NCBI RefSeq assembly: GCF_003202285.1
Contig: NZ_MASW01000001.1
Span: 1,116,001 to 1,180,000, forward strand
Reading direction: 5' to 3'
Source of the DNA: Prauserella muralis
GTDB taxonomy: Bacteria; Actinomycetota; Actinomycetes; Mycobacteriales; Pseudonocardiaceae
Length of the DNA: 64,000 nucleotides
The translations under genes and the position numbers were made by a program. Below the pieces are notes generated by a model. The model had not been told where the DNA came from and ran no database searches. It worked only from the letters and a program-made list of their open reading frames with translations. Shown here in pieces: positions 43,882 through 53,014 of the stretch (position 1 is the stretch's first letter; each line of letters opens with the position of its first letter).

Positions 43882-44205
43882 TCAGTCCGGTTCCTCGGCG
43901 AGGCGCTTGATGGTGGCGAGGCGGCGGTCCCAGTCGGCGGCGAGGCCCGCCATCCACCGGGCGGTCGCGTCGAGCGCCTGGGAGCGCAGCGTGTAGCGGA
44001 CCTCCCGGCCCGCCCGCTCCGAGGACACCAGGCCGGCCTCCTCCAGTACGGCGAGGTGTTTGACGATGGCCTGCCGTGACACCGGCAGGTCACCGGCGAG
44101 TGCCGACGCGCTGGCCTGCCCCCGCGCGGACAGCGCGTCGAGCAACGCGCGCCGCGTGGGGTCGGCCAGCGCGGCGAGCACCGCGTCGACACCCGCCTTT
44201 GTCAT
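43882..44205 (-). CDS. ArsR-family transcriptional regulator
   Basis: A 107-residue winged-helix repressor. ALADPTRRALLDALSARGQA and the recognition helix LPVSRQAIVKHLAVLEEAGLV, then the wing RAGREVRYTL, give a standard ArsR fold. No metal-binding Cys cluster (ELCVCDL type) is seen, so this is the non-metal subgroup that is typically paired with an SRPBCC gene. It overlaps the stop of that gene by ATGA. Two identical TGCAAC-N6-GTTGCA sites upstream of the operon are the likely operators. Confidence 0.92.
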   Translation of the reverse strand: MTKAGVDAVLAALADPTRRALLDALSARGQASASALAGDLPVSRQAIVKHLAVLEEAGLVSSERAGREVRYTLRSQALDATARWMAGLAADWDRRLATIKRLAEEPD

Positions 44206-44627
44206 CCCTCGACGGACTTCCTTAGCACGTCCAGCTGGGAGGTCCAGCCACCGGAGTTGTCCTCGAACGCCCTGGAGCGGTGCTCCTCGGGCAGCGAGGC
44301 GAAGCCCGTCTCCACGACCTTCAGCCGGGTGCCGTCCGCCTCGTCGGCGAGCGTGAACTCCACCAGCGTGGAGTTGCCCTCGTCGGGCTCCTCCCCGGCG
44401 AAGGCGCTGGCCCACCGGTACGCCAGGTAGCGGTGCGGCTCGGACTTCTCGATGGTGATGGGGAACTCGCCCCATTCGCGGCTGCTGGCGACGAAGCGCT
44501 CGCCCGCCCGCGGCTCGGTGCCGCGGCGGCCGCCGTCGTCGACCCAGAAGAACTCGACGAGCTTGGCCCACACCCGCTCGGCGGGGGCGTGGACGAGGAT
44601 GTCGCGCTCGATGCGGTCCAGGTTCAT
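44202..44627 (-). CDS. SRPBCC/AHSA1-domain protein
   Basis: A 141-residue START-like protein of the AHSA1 group. It begins [25 protein letters not shown] (the usual [11 protein letters not shown] motif), with [19 protein letters not shown] and [24 protein letters not shown] in the middle, and ends [16 protein letters not shown]. It has a large hydrophobic cavity in known structures; ligands vary. The ATG at 44627 follows GGAGG by five bases. It leads an operon with the ArsR regulator, a pairing found widely in actinomycetes. Confidence 0.92.
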   Translation of the reverse strand: MNLDRIERDILVHAPAERVWAKLVEFFWVDDGGRRGTEPRAGERFVASSREWGEFPITIEKSEPHRYLAYRWASAFAGEEPDEGNSTLVEFTLADEADGTRLKVVETGFASLPEEHRSRAFEDNSGGWTSQLDVLRKSVEG

Positions 44628-44658
44628 GGTTCCTCCGTACGTATCACCGATCATTACC

Positions 44659-44710
44659 TGCAACCAAAGAGTTGCACATAACGCCCGACTAGTGCAACCC
44701 GACGGTTGCA
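44659..44710. promoter_or_regulatory. Two identical operators TGCAAC-N6-GTTGCA
   Basis: Perfect inverted repeats at 44659-44676 (spacer CAAAGA) and 44693-44710 (spacer CCGACG), centres 34 bp apart. They lie between the SRPBCC-ArsR operon (minus, start 44627) and serS (plus, start 44737). The identical arms and spacing, with different spacer sequence, are strong evidence of a dimer-binding site, most likely for the ArsR protein coded here. Confidence 0.85.
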
Positions 44711-44736
44711 ATTGGGTGGCGACTACCCTCGGCACT

Positions 44737-46005
44737 GTGATTGACCCCAGGATCCTGCGCGAAGAACCGGACGTCGTGCGCGCCTCGCAGCGTGCGCGTG
44801 GTGAGGACGAGGGCGTCGTCGACAAGCTGTTGTCCCTCGACGCCGAGCGCAGGTCCGCCATCGCAGGCGCCGACCGGTTGCGCGCGGAGCAGAAGCAGCT
44901 CGGCAAGCGCATCGGCAAGGCCTCCGGCGACGAGCGCGAGGCCCTGCTCGCCGAGGGCAAGGACCTGGCCGCGCGCGTCAAGGCCGCCGAGGCCGAGCAG
45001 GCTCGCGCCAGCGACGAGTTCGACGAGCTCTACCGGGTGCTGCCCAACGTGGTCCACCCCGAGGCCCCCGCGGGGGGCGAGGACGACTACGTGGTGCTCA
45101 AGCACGTCGGCACCCCGAGGAAGTTCGACTTCACCCCGCGCGACCACCTCGACCTCGGCGAGCGCATCGGCGCGATCGACATGGAGCGCGGCGCCAAGGT
45201 GTCGGGCGCGCGGTTCTACTTCCTCACCGGCGTCGGCGCGCAGCTGCAGCTGGCCCTGCTCAACATGGCCGCCGCGCAGGCTGCCGAGAAGGGGTTCCAG
45301 CTGATGATCCCGCCCGTGCTGGTGCGGCCGGAGGTCATGTCCGGCACCGGCTTCCTCGGCGCGCACGCCTCGGAGGTGTACCGGCTGCCCGATGACGACC
45401 TCTACCTCGTCGGCACGTCGGAGGTGCCGCTGGCCGGCTACCACGCCGACGAGATCCTGGACCTCAGCGCGGGCCCCCGCCGGTACGCGGGCTGGTCGTC
45501 GTGCTTCCGCCGCGAGGCGGGCTCCTACGGCAAGGACACCCGCGGCATCATCCGCGTCCACCAGTTCGACAAGGTCGAGATGTTCGTCTTCTGCCGTCCC
45601 GAGGAGGCCGAGGCCGAGCACGCGCGGCTGCTCGGCTGGGAGGAGGAGATGCTCGCCAAGATCGAGGTGCCGTACCGGGTCATCGACACCGCGGCGGGCG
45701 ACCTCGGCACCAGCGCGGCCCGCAAGTTCGACTGCGAGGCGTGGGTGCCCACCCAGCAGGCCTACCGCGAGCTGACGTCGACCTCCAACTGCACCACGTT
45801 CCAGGCGCGCAGGCTCAGCGTGCGCTACCGCGACGCCGATGGCCGCCCGCAGACGGCCGCCACGCTCAACGGCACGCTCGCCACGACGCGCTGGATCGTC
45901 GCGATCCTGGAGAACCACCAGCTCGAGGACGGTTCGGTGCGGGTGCCCGAGGCGATGCGGCCGTTCCTAGGCGGCCGGGACGTCCTCTCGCCCGTGGGCG
46001 AATAG
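44737..46005 (+). CDS. serS: Seryl-tRNA synthetase
   Basis: A 422-residue class II synthetase charging tRNA-Ser (and the precursor of selenocysteinyl-tRNA where used). The N-terminal tRNA-binding coiled coil (about 30-105) is followed by motif 2, [32 protein letters not shown] (read around [11 protein letters not shown] and HQFDKVE), the [13 protein letters not shown] serine pocket, and motif 3, [20 protein letters not shown]. The GTG at 44737 has no ribosome-binding site and a TACCCT eight bases upstream, so it may be leaderless. One ArsR-type operator ends 27 bases before the start. The last 39 bases overlap a convergent gene. Confidence 0.97.
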   Translation: MIDPRILREEPDVVRASQRARGEDEGVVDKLLSLDAERRSAIAGADRLRAEQKQLGKRIGKASGDEREALLAEGKDLAARVKAAEAEQARASDEFDELYRVLPNVVHPEAPAGGEDDYVVLKHVGTPRKFDFTPRDHLDLGERIGAIDMERGAKVSGARFYFLTGVGAQLQLALLNMAAAQAAEKGFQLMIPPVLVRPEVMSGTGFLGAHASEVYRLPDDDLYLVGTSEVPLAGYHADEILDLSAGPRRYAGWSSCFRREAGSYGKDTRGIIRVHQFDKVEMFVFCRPEEAEAEHARLLGWEEEMLAKIEVPYRVIDTAAGDLGTSAARKFDCEAWVPTQQAYRELTSTSNCTTFQARRLSVRYRDADGRPQTAATLNGTLATTRWIVAILENHQLEDGSVRVPEAMRPFLGGRDVLSPVGE

Positions 46006-46725
46006 CGCGCCGGGCGCGGCGAGGCCTGCGACCCCGGCCGCACGCAGGGCCGCCCACATCGTCACCTGGTTGGCGGTGAGCACCGGCATGCCCAGGTGCC
46101 GTTCCAGCGGAGCGACGAGGTCATAGGTGGGCACGTTGGTGCAGCTGACGAACAGCGCGTCGGCGCCGCTCGGGTCGATCCCGCGGACGGCGCGCAGGAC
46201 GTCGGCGTAGGACACCTTCCAGATGTCGCCGAGCAGCCCGAGCCCGAAGCTCGCGCACGTCTCGACGCCGAACTCGGCCAGGTAGGCCAGCAGCCGGGCG
46301 GTGACGTCGTCCACGTACGGGGTGATGACCGCGAGCCGTCGCACGCCCAGCTCCTCCAGCGCCGCGACCAGCGCACCCGAGGTGGTCACCGCGGCGGGTG
46401 CTCCCGCGTCGAGCATGGCAGCGACCAGCGCGGCCTCACCGGCGGCGCCGTCGACGAAGCTGCCCGAGGTGCACGAGTACGCCACCGCCCGTGGCTCCGG
46501 CGCCAGCACGTCCCTGGTGGCCCTGCGCACCCCGTGCGGGTTGCCCAGCGCCGACGCGAGCTGCACGGTCACCGGCTCCGGCAGGTACGGCAGCCGCGTC
46601 GTGTGCAGGCACACCTGCTCGGGGAGCCACCGCCACAGCTCCCGGTCGAGCGCGAAGTCGAACGGCGCCACCAGCCCCACCCCGATCGGCTCAGGTGGGC
46701 CCGGCACGTCGGATTCGGCGAACAC
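45967..46725 (-). CDS. Asp/Glu racemase / maleate isomerase-like enzyme
   Basis: A 252-residue protein of the Asp/Glu racemase superfamily (maleate cis-trans isomerase and arylmalonate decarboxylase branch). The two cysteine regions are [14 protein letters not shown] and [14 protein letters not shown], the pair used for proton transfer; [19 protein letters not shown] opens the domain and [20 protein letters not shown] closes it. The GTG at 46725 gives the normal length; the longer start at 46815 would add an arginine-rich non-conserved stretch. The 3' end overlaps serS by 39 bases on the opposite strand. Confidence 0.85.
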   Translation of the reverse strand: MFAESDVPGPPEPIGVGLVAPFDFALDRELWRWLPEQVCLHTTRLPYLPEPVTVQLASALGNPHGVRRATRDVLAPEPRAVAYSCTSGSFVDGAAGEAALVAAMLDAGAPAAVTTSGALVAALEELGVRRLAVITPYVDDVTARLLAYLAEFGVETCASFGLGLLGDIWKVSYADVLRAVRGIDPSGADALFVSCTNVPTYDLVAPLERHLGMPVLTANQVTMWAALRAAGVAGLAAPGALFAHGREDVPAA

Positions 46726-46871
46726 GCGGCAACGGTAGGTTTCGCGCGCGCGGACGGGTACGGCTCGCAGGCAGGCTTCACCGGCGGGAAATGCGATGTA
46801 ACCCGCGCGTCGCATCCGGCTCGCCTAGGCTGGCATCCGTTCATCGGGCGGCAACACACAGGGGGACGAAG

Positions 46872-47873
46872 GTGCGCGCGAGAAGTCTGGGGGTGCTGGC
46901 CGTTCTCGCGTCCGGGGCGGTGCTCGGCGCGTGCACCACCACCGTCGGCGGCACGGCACAGCCGCTGGAGAACCCGCCCACGACGAGCCAGAACCGGGCC
47001 GCGGCAGGCGAGCCGTGTGCGTTGCTCACGCCCGAGGAGGCCGCCGCGCTGGGTCTGTCGGAGCGGGGCGAGTTCCGGCCCGGCGAGCCGAGCCGGCTGG
47101 TGCCACCGGCCTGCACCTGGACGCGCGCCGACCCCGACTCCGATCTCGACTCGCTGGACGCGGGCTTCGAGACGAGCTTCTCCCTCGCCGAGTACGTCGA
47201 CGGTGCCGAGCCGGTGAAGACGGCCGAGTTCGGCGGGCTCACCTGGGCCTACTTCGCCGACCCGATCACCGGCGGCTCGGTGTGCACGCTGGCCACCGAG
47301 GTGTCCGACACGTCGTTCGTGGCGCTGACCACGAGCAACTTCGACGACGAGTCGAAGGCCTGCGAGGTGGCCGAGCAGGCGGCCCCGTACGTCTCCTCGC
47401 ACCTGCCGGGGGGCGAACCCGCGCCTGAGCCGACGACGTCCAGCGCACCGCCGCCGAGCCCGCTCGCCTCGGTGGACCCGTGCACGCTGCTCACCCCGCA
47501 GCAGGCCGGACAGCTGAGGCTGAGCCGCTCGCCGGAGCCGCTGGACGGGCTGCCGGAGTACGACCAGCCCGGCGGCTGCCAGTGGCAGGACACCGACGGC
47601 GACGCGGGCGGCAAGGCGCTCGACCTCTACGCGGGCGACTACCCCGCGGAGGAGTGGCCGCTCACCGACGGGCCGAGCGAGGACGTCAGGGCGGGCGAGC
47701 GGACGTGGAAGCTGTTCGACGACCCCGACGACACCGGGGTGACCTGCCAGGCGACGCTGCGCTACAGCGAGAACGCCTCGGTGCTGCTGCGCAGCGGCCA
47801 CCTGGACGATCCGGCGAAGGCCTGCGCCACCGTGCGGGCCGCGATCCCGATGGTGACCGGCAACCTCCCCTGA
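46872..47873 (+). CDS. Lipoprotein with two DUF3558 domains
   Basis: A 333-residue exported lipoprotein. Signal peptide with lipobox VLGAC (Cys near residue 21) followed by two related DUF3558 domains: GEPCALLTPEEAAALGLS with a matching PPACTWTRAD (about 45-180), then VDPCTLLTPQQAGQLRLS with a GGCQWQDTDGD (about 200-333). A proline/serine linker (PAPEPTTSSAPPPSP) joins them. Each domain keeps its own disulfide-capable cysteines. DUF3558 proteins are usually single-domain; the duplication is noteworthy. The GTG at 46872 follows GGGGGACGAA. Confidence 0.88.
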   Translation: MRARSLGVLAVLASGAVLGACTTTVGGTAQPLENPPTTSQNRAAAGEPCALLTPEEAAALGLSERGEFRPGEPSRLVPPACTWTRADPDSDLDSLDAGFETSFSLAEYVDGAEPVKTAEFGGLTWAYFADPITGGSVCTLATEVSDTSFVALTTSNFDDESKACEVAEQAAPYVSSHLPGGEPAPEPTTSSAPPPSPLASVDPCTLLTPQQAGQLRLSRSPEPLDGLPEYDQPGGCQWQDTDGDAGGKALDLYAGDYPAEEWPLTDGPSEDVRAGERTWKLFDDPDDTGVTCQATLRYSENASVLLRSGHLDDPAKACATVRAAIPMVTGNLP

Positions 47874-47887
47874 TCTCGGCGGCACCC

Positions 47888-47940
47888 AGCCGAAGGTGAC
47901 CTTGGGTACCCGATGCGTGCCGAAGGTGCCCTTCGGCTCG
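47888..47940. repeat. 30-bp-period palindromic intergenic repeat, copy C
   Basis: Units starting GCCGAAGGTGACCTTGGGT (47889) and GCCGAAGGTGCCCTTCGGC (47919) are 30 bases apart. The outer arms AGCCGAAGG (47888-47896) and CCTTCGGCT (47930-47938) pair. The first unit is identical for 19 bases to copy A at 19997, 27.9 kb away. It lies between the convergent DUF3558 and LhgO genes. Confidence 0.78.
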
Positions 47941-47962
47941 GCGGCGGCGGTGACTCGCCCCG

Positions 47963-49144
47963 CTAGGCGACCTGGTCGGCGACGTACCTCGCGATCTCCA
48001 GCGCGCTCGTCGCCGCCGGTGACGGGGCGTTGAGCACGTGCACCTGGCCGGGGGCGCTCTCGATGAGGAAGTCGTCCACCAGCGAGCCGTCCGGCAGCAT
48101 CGCCTGCGCCCGCACCCCGGAACCGTGCCGCACGATGTCGTCGGGTCCCACGGCGGGCACCAGCCGCGCGAGGCTCGCCGCGAACCGGCGCTTCGACAGC
48201 GAGCGGCGCACCTCGTCGAGGCCCACCGGGAACGCGAAGCGGCGGGCGAGCCGCCACGCGCCGGGAAAGCGGGCCACCTCGGCGAGGTCGGGGAGCGACA
48301 CGTCGCGCCAGCGGTAGCCCTCGCGGCGCAGAGCGAGCACGGCGTTGGGGCCCGCGTGCACGCTGCCGTCGAGCATCCGCGTCAGGTGCACCCCGAGGAA
48401 CGGCAGCGCCGGGTCGGGCACCGGGTAGATCAGCCCGCGCACGAGCTGCCTGCGATCCGGTCGCAGCTCGAAGTACTCGCCGCGGAACGGCACGATGCGC
48501 GCCTTCGGGGTGAGCCCCGCCAGGCGGGCCACCCGGTCGGACTGCAGCCCGGCGCAGTTGACGAGTGCGTCGGCTCTGAGCACCTCGGAGCCGGTGGCGA
48601 CCTCAACGCCGCCGTGCGCGCCGGAGCGGATGCCCAGCGCGGGCGTGCCGAGCCGCAGGTCCGCGCCGCCGTCGGCGAGCAGCCGCACCAGGGCCCGGCA
48701 CACGCCCGGGAAGTCGATGATGCCGGTGGACTCCACCCGCAGCGCCCGCACACACGCCACCTCGGGCTCGTACTCGCGTGCCTCGGCCGGGCCGATCATG
48801 CGCGCGGGCACGCCGTTGGCCTCGGCCCGCTCGGCGAGCACGTTCAGCGCGGGCAGCTCACCCTCGGACGTGGCGACCACCAGCTTGCCGCAGACCTGCA
48901 CCGGCACGCCGTGCTCGCGGGCGAACGCGACGATGGAGGCGTTGCCCGCCACCGACATGCGCGCCTTGAACGAACCCGGCCGGTAGTAGAGCCCGGCGTG
49001 CACGACGTTCGAGTTGTGCCCGGTCTGGTGACGCGCCCAGGCGCTCTCCTTCTCCAGCACCGTCACCGCCGTGCCACGGTTCTGCAGCTCCCTCGCGACG
49101 GCGAGCCCGATGATGCCGCCGCCGATGACGATCACTCGACGCAC
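47963..49144 (-). CDS. lhgO: L-2-hydroxyglutarate oxidase
   Basis: A 393-residue FAD-dependent oxidase of the DAO/LhgO family, which oxidises L-2-hydroxyglutarate to 2-oxoglutarate. The Rossmann motif is VIVIGGGIIGLAVARELQ, followed by HQTGHNSNVVHAGLYYRPGS (the conserved GHNSGVVHAG-type block), and near the end GSGVRAQAM and a C-terminal NAPSPAATSALEIARYV. The GTG at 49144 starts the domain directly. It is divergent from the sugar cluster by 109 bases and may be unrelated metabolically. Confidence 0.93.
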   Translation of the reverse strand: MRRVIVIGGGIIGLAVARELQNRGTAVTVLEKESAWARHQTGHNSNVVHAGLYYRPGSFKARMSVAGNASIVAFAREHGVPVQVCGKLVVATSEGELPALNVLAERAEANGVPARMIGPAEAREYEPEVACVRALRVESTGIIDFPGVCRALVRLLADGGADLRLGTPALGIRSGAHGGVEVATGSEVLRADALVNCAGLQSDRVARLAGLTPKARIVPFRGEYFELRPDRRQLVRGLIYPVPDPALPFLGVHLTRMLDGSVHAGPNAVLALRREGYRWRDVSLPDLAEVARFPGAWRLARRFAFPVGLDEVRRSLSKRRFAASLARLVPAVGPDDIVRHGSGVRAQAMLPDGSLVDDFLIESAPGQVHVLNAPSPAATSALEIARYVADQVA

Positions 49145-49253
49145 GGCTGCCCACCCTACGCGGCCGTGCCGGACGCAGGCCCGCTCACCGCGCGGCACGT
49201 GGGAGGATCGGCCGGCCCTCAACTCCGGCCCCTCGCCGACCGACAGGAGTCTT

Positions 49254-50405
49254 GTGGACGAGCGCAGCGAGACGATCGCACTGGGACAGCCCACGGTCGG
49301 CGACGAGGAGCTGGCGGCCGTGGCCGAGGTCCTGCGCTCCGGCTGGCTCGCTGGGGCCGGGCCCGCCTGCGCGGAGTTCGAGCGCCGCTTCGCCACCGCC
49401 GTCGGCACCGGGCACGCACTGGCCACCGCCAACTGCGGCAGCGCGTTGCAGCTCGGGCTCACCGTGCTCGGTGTGCGGCCCGGCGACGAGGTGATCGTCG
49501 GCGACTACACCTTTCCCGCGACAGGGCACGCCGTCCTGCACGCCGGAGCCACGCCGGTGTTCGCCGACGTCAGTCCCGACACCTGGTGCGCCGATCCGGC
49601 GGCGATCGAGACGCTGGTGGGCCCGCGCACGGTCGGCATCCTCGCCGTGGACGTCGCGGGCCAGCCCGGCGACTTCGACGCCTACCGCGCCATCGCCGAC
49701 CGGCACGGGCTGTGGCTGTTCGAGGACGCCGCCTGCTCGGCGGGCGCCACCTACCGCGCGCGGCCGGCGGGCAGCCTCGCCGACCTCGCCGCGTTCTCCT
49801 TCCACGGCCGCAAGGGCATCACCGCGGGCGAGGGCGGCGCGCTGGTCGGCGACCGCGCCGACCTCATCGAACACGCCCGCAGGCTGCACAGCTACGGCAT
49901 CGAGCCCGCGATCAGCCGGGAGGGCGCCGAGGGCCTGCCGATCCCGGTGTTCTCCGAGGCCGGGCACAACTTCCGCATGTCGGAGGTGCAGGCGGCGATC
50001 ATGACCGTCCAGCTCGACCGGCTGCCCGCGTTGCTCGCCGCCCGCCGTGCCGTGGCCAAGCGCTACCACGAGGCGTTCGCAGACCTCGACGGCGTGGAGC
50101 CGCCCGCCGAACTGCCCGACCGGGAACACGCCTGGCAGTCCTACCTGCTGACCATCGACCCGGCGCTGGGCCGCGACGCCGTCGCGCTGTACCTGCGGGA
50201 ACGGGGCGTGCAGTGCACCTTCGGCACGTACGCCTCGCATCTGCAGCCGGTGTACGGTCCACAGCCGAGCCTTCCGGTGTCCGCGCGCGCCTTCGCGAGC
50301 CAGGTGGCGATTCCCCTGCACGCCAACCTCACCGAGCAGCAGGTCGACCGGGTGATCGCGACCGTGCGCGACGCCGTGGCCGCGTCAGGACGAACCCAGG
50401 AGTGA
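49254..50405 (+). CDS. DegT/DnrJ/EryC1-family sugar aminotransferase (first copy)
   Basis: A 383-residue PLP-dependent aminotransferase that would amino-transfer a nucleotide keto-sugar. The PLP lysine is K187 in AFSFHGRKGITAGEGG, and D158 in LFEDAACSAGA contacts the pyridine nitrogen. Opening block EELAAVAEVLRSGWLAGAGP and the C-terminal CTFGTYASHLQPVYG region are standard. The GTG at 49254 follows CAGGAG. Start of a tight four-gene run (aminotransferase, epimerase, acetyltransferase, glycosyltransferase). The C-terminal half of the cluster carries a second DegT gene, so two amino sugars may be made. Confidence 0.93.
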   Translation: MDERSETIALGQPTVGDEELAAVAEVLRSGWLAGAGPACAEFERRFATAVGTGHALATANCGSALQLGLTVLGVRPGDEVIVGDYTFPATGHAVLHAGATPVFADVSPDTWCADPAAIETLVGPRTVGILAVDVAGQPGDFDAYRAIADRHGLWLFEDAACSAGATYRARPAGSLADLAAFSFHGRKGITAGEGGALVGDRADLIEHARRLHSYGIEPAISREGAEGLPIPVFSEAGHNFRMSEVQAAIMTVQLDRLPALLAARRAVAKRYHEAFADLDGVEPPAELPDREHAWQSYLLTIDPALGRDAVALYLRERGVQCTFGTYASHLQPVYGPQPSLPVSARAFASQVAIPLHANLTEQQVDRVIATVRDAVAASGRTQE

Positions 50406-50406
50406 G

Positions 50407-51339
50407 ATGACCGAGAAGAAGGTGTTGTTCACCGGCGGCGCCGGCTTCATCGCCGCACACACGATCCCGCTGCTGCTGGAGCGCGGCTACCGGATCGTCA
50501 TCCTCGACAACATGACGCGCGGCGATCGCGACCGCGTCGCCGAGTTCACCGCCACCGGCGCCGTGGAGCTGGTCGAGAAGGACGTGCGCTACGGCGGCGC
50601 CGTGCGCGAGGCCATCCGCGGATGCACGCACGCCATCCACTTCGCCACCGTGTCGATCAACAAGTCGGTGGCCGACCCCCACGAGTCCATCGACATCAAC
50701 ATGACCGGCAACCACAACGTGTTCGCCGCCGCCGCCGACGAGGGCGTGCGGCGGCTGGTGTTCGCCTCGTCGGCGTCGGTGTACGGCGAGCCGCGCAGGC
50801 TGCCCATGCACGAGGACGACCCGCTGGACCCGCTCACGCCGTACTGCATCGCCAAGCGCGCGGGCGAGGACCTGCTGCGCTTCTACGAGCGCCACAAGGG
50901 ACTGTCGTGGACGGCCCTGCGGTTCTTCAACGTCTACGGCCCAGGGCAGAAGATCGAGGCGTACTACACCTCGGTCATCAACCACTTCATCCAGCGGCTG
51001 CGGGCGGGCCTTCCGCCGGTGATCGACGGCCGGGGCGAGCAGTCGATGGACTTCGTGCACGTCGCCGACCTGGCCAGGGCGGTGGTCGCGGCGCTGGAGG
51101 CCGAGCAGGCTTGCGTGCCGGTCAACATCGGCACCGGCATCGACACCTCCGTCGCGACGCTGGCGAAGATCCTCATCGACGCGGTCGGCGTGGACGTCGA
51201 GCCGGAGTTCAACCCGCGCGACGTGCTGGTGAGCAGGCGGGCCGCCGACATCACGCGGGCACGGGAACTGCTCGCCTGGGAGCCGGAGATCACCGTCGAG
51301 CAGGGCATGCGCGACCTGGTGAGAGCGACGGCCGGATGA
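50407..51339 (+). CDS. NAD-dependent nucleotide-sugar epimerase/dehydratase
   Basis: A 310-residue extended SDR. Rossmann TGGAGFIA (9-16), FASSASVYGEP (serine), Y146-x3-K150 in PYCIAK, FFNVYGPGQKI and DFVHVADLARAVVAALE. This is the UDP-GlcNAc/UDP-glucose 4-epimerase type, providing or dehydrating the sugar nucleotide for the following steps. Note TGGAGFIA in place of TGGAGFIG. It begins one base after the aminotransferase stop and overlaps the acetyltransferase start by ATGA. Confidence 0.93.
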   Translation: MTEKKVLFTGGAGFIAAHTIPLLLERGYRIVILDNMTRGDRDRVAEFTATGAVELVEKDVRYGGAVREAIRGCTHAIHFATVSINKSVADPHESIDINMTGNHNVFAAAADEGVRRLVFASSASVYGEPRRLPMHEDDPLDPLTPYCIAKRAGEDLLRFYERHKGLSWTALRFFNVYGPGQKIEAYYTSVINHFIQRLRAGLPPVIDGRGEQSMDFVHVADLARAVVAALEAEQACVPVNIGTGIDTSVATLAKILIDAVGVDVEPEFNPRDVLVSRRAADITRARELLAWEPEITVEQGMRDLVRATAG

Positions 51340-51770
51340 GCACACCCGCGTGGGCGCCCAACGACTACAACCCGCACGCCTGGATCAGCGGTGACCCGGA
51401 GATCGGTGAGGGCACGTGGATCGGCGCGTTCACGGTCGTCGACGGTTCCGGCGGGCTGCGCATCGGCAGGGGCGTGGACGTCTCGTGCGGGGTGCAGATC
51501 TACACGCACAACACGGTGCGGCGCTGCGTCTCCGGGCGCGCGTACCCCGACGTGGACCGTGCGCCGGTGACCATCGGCGACCATGTGTTCCTCGGCGCGA
51601 ACGCGGTGGTGCTGATGGGGGTGACCATCGGCGAGTCGGCTGTCGTGGGTGCGGGCGCGGTGGTCACCAGGGACGTCGCGCCCCGGACCGTGGTCGCCGG
51701 GGTGCCCGCCCGCGAGGTCGGCACCGTCCATTGTGCTGGCGGTGACGTGCGAATCGAGTACCACGCATGA
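51336..51770 (+). CDS. Hexapeptide-repeat acetyltransferase
   Basis: A 144-residue left-handed beta-helix transferase, WbbJ/maa-like. Hexapeptide strand residues are seen in IGEGTWIGAFTVVDGSGG, VTIGDHVFLGANAVVLMGVT and IGESAVVGAGAVVTRDVAPR; catalytic His is in IYTHNTVRR. It probably N- or O-acetylates the amino sugar made by its neighbours, using acetyl-CoA. It overlaps both neighbours by ATGA. This is shorter than typical WbbJ proteins but complete in fold. Confidence 0.9.
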   Translation: MSTPAWAPNDYNPHAWISGDPEIGEGTWIGAFTVVDGSGGLRIGRGVDVSCGVQIYTHNTVRRCVSGRAYPDVDRAPVTIGDHVFLGANAVVLMGVTIGESAVVGAGAVVTRDVAPRTVVAGVPAREVGTVHCAGGDVRIEYHA

Positions 51771-52951
51771 GGATCGCGGTCGTCAACAACTTCTACCCGC
51801 CGCGCGTAGGGGGGAGCGCGCACCTGTCCGAGGCGCTGGCCAGGGGCTACGCGGCAGCGGGCCACGAGGTCCTGGTCCTGACCGCCGAGCATCCGGACGC
51901 GCCCCCCGAGGAGTATGCCGGCGGCCTGCGGGTGGTGCGGCTGCCCGCATTCCGGCTGCCGCGGACCCGTTTGGCCGTGAACTTCGACATCGCGTTCACG
52001 CTGCGCCCCTCGCTGCCGCGCAGGGTGCGTGACCTGCTCGACGGGTTCGGACCGGACGTCGTGCACCAGCACGGGCAGTTCTTCGACCTGACGTGGGTCA
52101 GCGGCCTGTGGGCGCGCAACCGAGGCGTACCCACGCTGCTGAGTGTCCACACACGACTGGAAAGTCCGCGCAGGCTGTACCAGCGGGCGTTCTCCGCGCT
52201 GGATGCCGGTCTGGTGGCGCCGATCCTGCGCCGCTACCGGCCTGCCTACGTGGTGATGGACGTGCAGATGCACGACTACATCGAGGCCCGCTACCGCACC
52301 GGCACCGAGCGGATGGTGCCGATCCCGGTGGGCGTGGACCCGGAGTGGGTGCGCGGCGGCGACGCGGCCGTTGTGCGGGAGCGGCACGGGCTCGGCGCGG
52401 CTCCGGTGATCCTGTCCACCGGCCACGTCATCCCGCTGCGCGACCGGCTGGCCCTGGTGGAGGCGCTGCCGCGCGTGCTGGAGCGGCTGCCGGATGCGCG
52501 GCTCGTGGTGGTGGGCGGCGTCTACTACGACGCGTTCCTGCGCAGGGCGGCCGAGCTGGGCGTCGAGCACGCGATCGTCACCACCGGCGCGGTGCCGAAG
52601 CGCGACATCCCGCACTACCTGGCCGCAGCGGCCGTCGAATGCCACGAACTGCAGGGCTACGGCTTCGGCACGGCCAGCCTGGAGAGCATGGCCGCCGAGG
52701 TGCCGGTGGTGGCGGCCGTGCGGGCGGACAACTTCCCCGGCGTCGAGCTGACCGACAGGGGCAACGTGCACCTGGTTCCGCTCGGCGATCCGGCCGCGCT
52801 CGCCGACCGGCTGGTCGAGGTCATCACCGATCCGGGCTCGTCCAGGGAGGTCGCCAGAGCGGGCGCGGAGCTGGTGGACAAGAGCTTCTCGATGGAGACC
52901 GTGCTGACCCAGCACCTGGACACGCTGACCACGCTGTGCGAGGGCGCGTGA
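51767..52951 (+). CDS. GT4-family glycosyltransferase
   Basis: A 394-residue retaining glycosyltransferase. The acceptor half begins RIAVVNNFYPPRVGGSAHLSEALARGYAAAGHEV (the PPxxGG loop), and the donor half has ILSTGHVIPLRDRLALVEAL and the EX7E-like ECHELQGYGFGTASLESMAA. It transfers a sugar from UDP/GDP-sugar to an acceptor in the cell-envelope glycan. Position at the end of the aminotransferase-epimerase-acetyltransferase run points to transfer of that amino sugar. It overlaps the acetyltransferase by ATGA. Confidence 0.92.
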   Translation: MRIAVVNNFYPPRVGGSAHLSEALARGYAAAGHEVLVLTAEHPDAPPEEYAGGLRVVRLPAFRLPRTRLAVNFDIAFTLRPSLPRRVRDLLDGFGPDVVHQHGQFFDLTWVSGLWARNRGVPTLLSVHTRLESPRRLYQRAFSALDAGLVAPILRRYRPAYVVMDVQMHDYIEARYRTGTERMVPIPVGVDPEWVRGGDAAVVRERHGLGAAPVILSTGHVIPLRDRLALVEALPRVLERLPDARLVVVGGVYYDAFLRRAAELGVEHAIVTTGAVPKRDIPHYLAAAAVECHELQGYGFGTASLESMAAEVPVVAAVRADNFPGVELTDRGNVHLVPLGDPAALADRLVEVITDPGSSREVARAGAELVDKSFSMETVLTQHLDTLTTLCEGA

Positions 52952-53014
52952 CACCCGTGCGGTGCCATCTGTGGAAGACTGAAGTGGATGCCGGTTGGTG
53001 GGAAGGAGGCAGCA

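Noticed and set aside
46726-46815. Longer N-terminus for the racemase-like gene from the ATG at 46815
   Set aside because: The added 30 residues are Arg/Cys-rich and unlike the family, whose fold begins at [12 protein letters not shown] just after the GTG at 46725.
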